NCBI GenBank assembly: GCA_001939145.1
Contig: LSRX01000068.1
Location: 972,769 to 1,036,768 of the forward strand
Direction: 5' to 3'
Origin: Symbiodinium microadriaticum
Lineage: Eukaryota; Sar; Dinophyceae; Suessiales; Symbiodiniaceae
Length of the DNA: 64,000 nt
The position numbers and the translations under genes were made by a program. Positions 63,292 to 64,000 of this stretch are shown piece by piece; position 1 is the stretch's first letter; each line of letters begins with the position of its first letter. The notes under the pieces are model-generated. The model searched no databases. It was not told where the DNA came from and was given only the letters and a program-made list of their open reading frames with translations.

Positions 63292-64000
63292 GAGCTTGAC
63301 TTCTTGCACATTTTCTCCGGCTGCGATTCTGTCGGTGCCAGTCTCCGCAATGAACCTGGGATTGTGAATTAGGGAGGAGTCTTTTGGAAACAAAACAACC
63401 ATATCTGCCCCAAGGATTTGGGTCTGCTTGGAACATCCCTGGATATCGAGGAGGATCCCCTGGGCCATGATTTGATGACTACATCCGGCTTCCTGTGACT
63501 AGCTTGCAAGCTGTGGAATCTAATCTGCATGTGTGCTTGGGTGCCTGGGCCTTTGCTCTGACTCTACAAGGATGGCCTTGAATGAGGCCCGTCGTCTCAA
63601 GATGGGCACAAGCCTCTCTGTGATTGGCCTCCCATGCTCATCTTTTTCAGTGATGTGACTAGCGTGCATTCATTTAGGGTTTTTGTGCTTGCTGCCAATC
63701 TCTACTCTTATGCTATTGTCTACCTTTCTCTATAAGGTCGAGAAGCACTTCCGGGAGAAACATTGTCACACCGAAGGGCAACGAGGGCTACGGCTTCGTT
63801 CAAGTCGGAAACGTTTTACTGGCCCGAGTCGCGATGATTATCCTGGTTGTTTGTGCTCGTAATTCCCGATGGGTTTTGGAACAGCCCTCGCAGTCATGTC
63901 TTACAGACCACCCTGTATTTCAGTGGCTGCTCGAAAGGATCCCTGCTGCTAGGCTTGAATAGTCGCATTGCAATACCCGATACTAATTTTCTAAGGCCTA
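63292..64000 (+). CDS. C5-DNA-methyltransferase-like protein, partial (runs off the window)
   Basis: Four short exons join in phase: 63292-63363 (ELDFLHIFSGCDSVGASLRN...), 63415-63494 (DLGLLGTSLDIEEDPLGHDL...), 63571-63654 (MALNEARRLK...LSVIGLPCSSFSVM) and 63737 to about 63958 (SRSTSGRNIVTPKG..., ...RWVLEQPSQSCLTDHPVFQW). All introns are GT-AG. The order FSG-x-x-S-x-G-A-S, acidic SLDIEED, PCSSFS and EQP parallels motifs I, II/III, IV and VI of cytosine-5 methyltransferases. The PCS triplet replaces the usual PCQ and EQP replaces ENV, so activity is uncertain. I recall related, highly multiplied genes in dinoflagellates; that is memory, not a search. A TAG follows LLERIPAARLE at 63959, so either the exon ends before it or the copy is broken. 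A 69-residue antisense frame (63259-63468) is its shadow. Confidence 0.6.

Noticed and set aside
1-64000. Retrotransposon, viral, rRNA or CRISPR content
   Set aside because: I saw no reverse transcriptase, integrase, long terminal repeats, viral protein, rRNA segment or regularly spaced direct repeats with unique spacers.

Overview
This window looks like nuclear DNA of a dinoflagellate. A Symbiodiniaceae-like or related genome is my best guess, not a proven one. The grounds are: degenerate plant-type telomere heptamers (CCCTAAA/TTTAGGG) scattered everywhere in both orientations; genes split into short exons whose frames join across GT-AG and GC-AG introns; a near-perfect relict of the dinoflagellate spliced leader at 7127-7147; and two gene families at the right end that resemble families I associate with dinoflagellates. 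There is no bacterial-style operon, rRNA operon, convincing tRNA or CRISPR array.

Genes occupy only a few heptamer-poor islands. At 2712-4671 (minus) lies a Dicer/RIG-I-type SF2 helicase with a C-terminal dsRNA-binding domain and no room for RNase III. At 11313-12441 (minus) lies a two-exon MORN-repeat protein. From about 60078 to 62842 (plus) runs a multi-exon gene for a lysine-rich protein ending in a basic ELKRRRFI tail; six exons at its 3' side join in a continuous frame. From 63292 past the right edge (plus) runs a gene in short exons that resembles the cytosine-5 DNA methyltransferase core (FSG, PC and EQP motifs). A few anonymous open frames (39643-39919, 42424-42951, 43490-43822) are weak candidates.

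The remaining roughly 85% is repeat-dominated. It holds (i) blocks of CCCTAAA or TTTAGGG text that swap strand every 0.2-2 kb; (ii) at least ten families of short (65-220 bp) palindromic elements with terminal inverted repeats, the clearest being a 92-bp family (MITE-A) flanked by TA in most copies; (iii) microsatellites, including an ~830-bp pentanucleotide array at 7263-8095, an ~950-bp compound block at 44036-44990 and an unusual AGGCGCTT array at 58795-59425; (iv) tandem composites in which heptamers are fused to unique sequence; and (v) an 84-bp sequence present twice without a mismatch. A 241-base assembly gap (13163-13403) cuts one MITE-A copy, and single undetermined bases lie at 27994, 29744 and 50347.

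The genes show no common pathway. The only thematic link I can offer is inferential: hairpin-forming repeats, a dsRNA-sensing or processing helicase and a DNA-methyltransferase-like gene would all fit a genome rich in silenced repeats.
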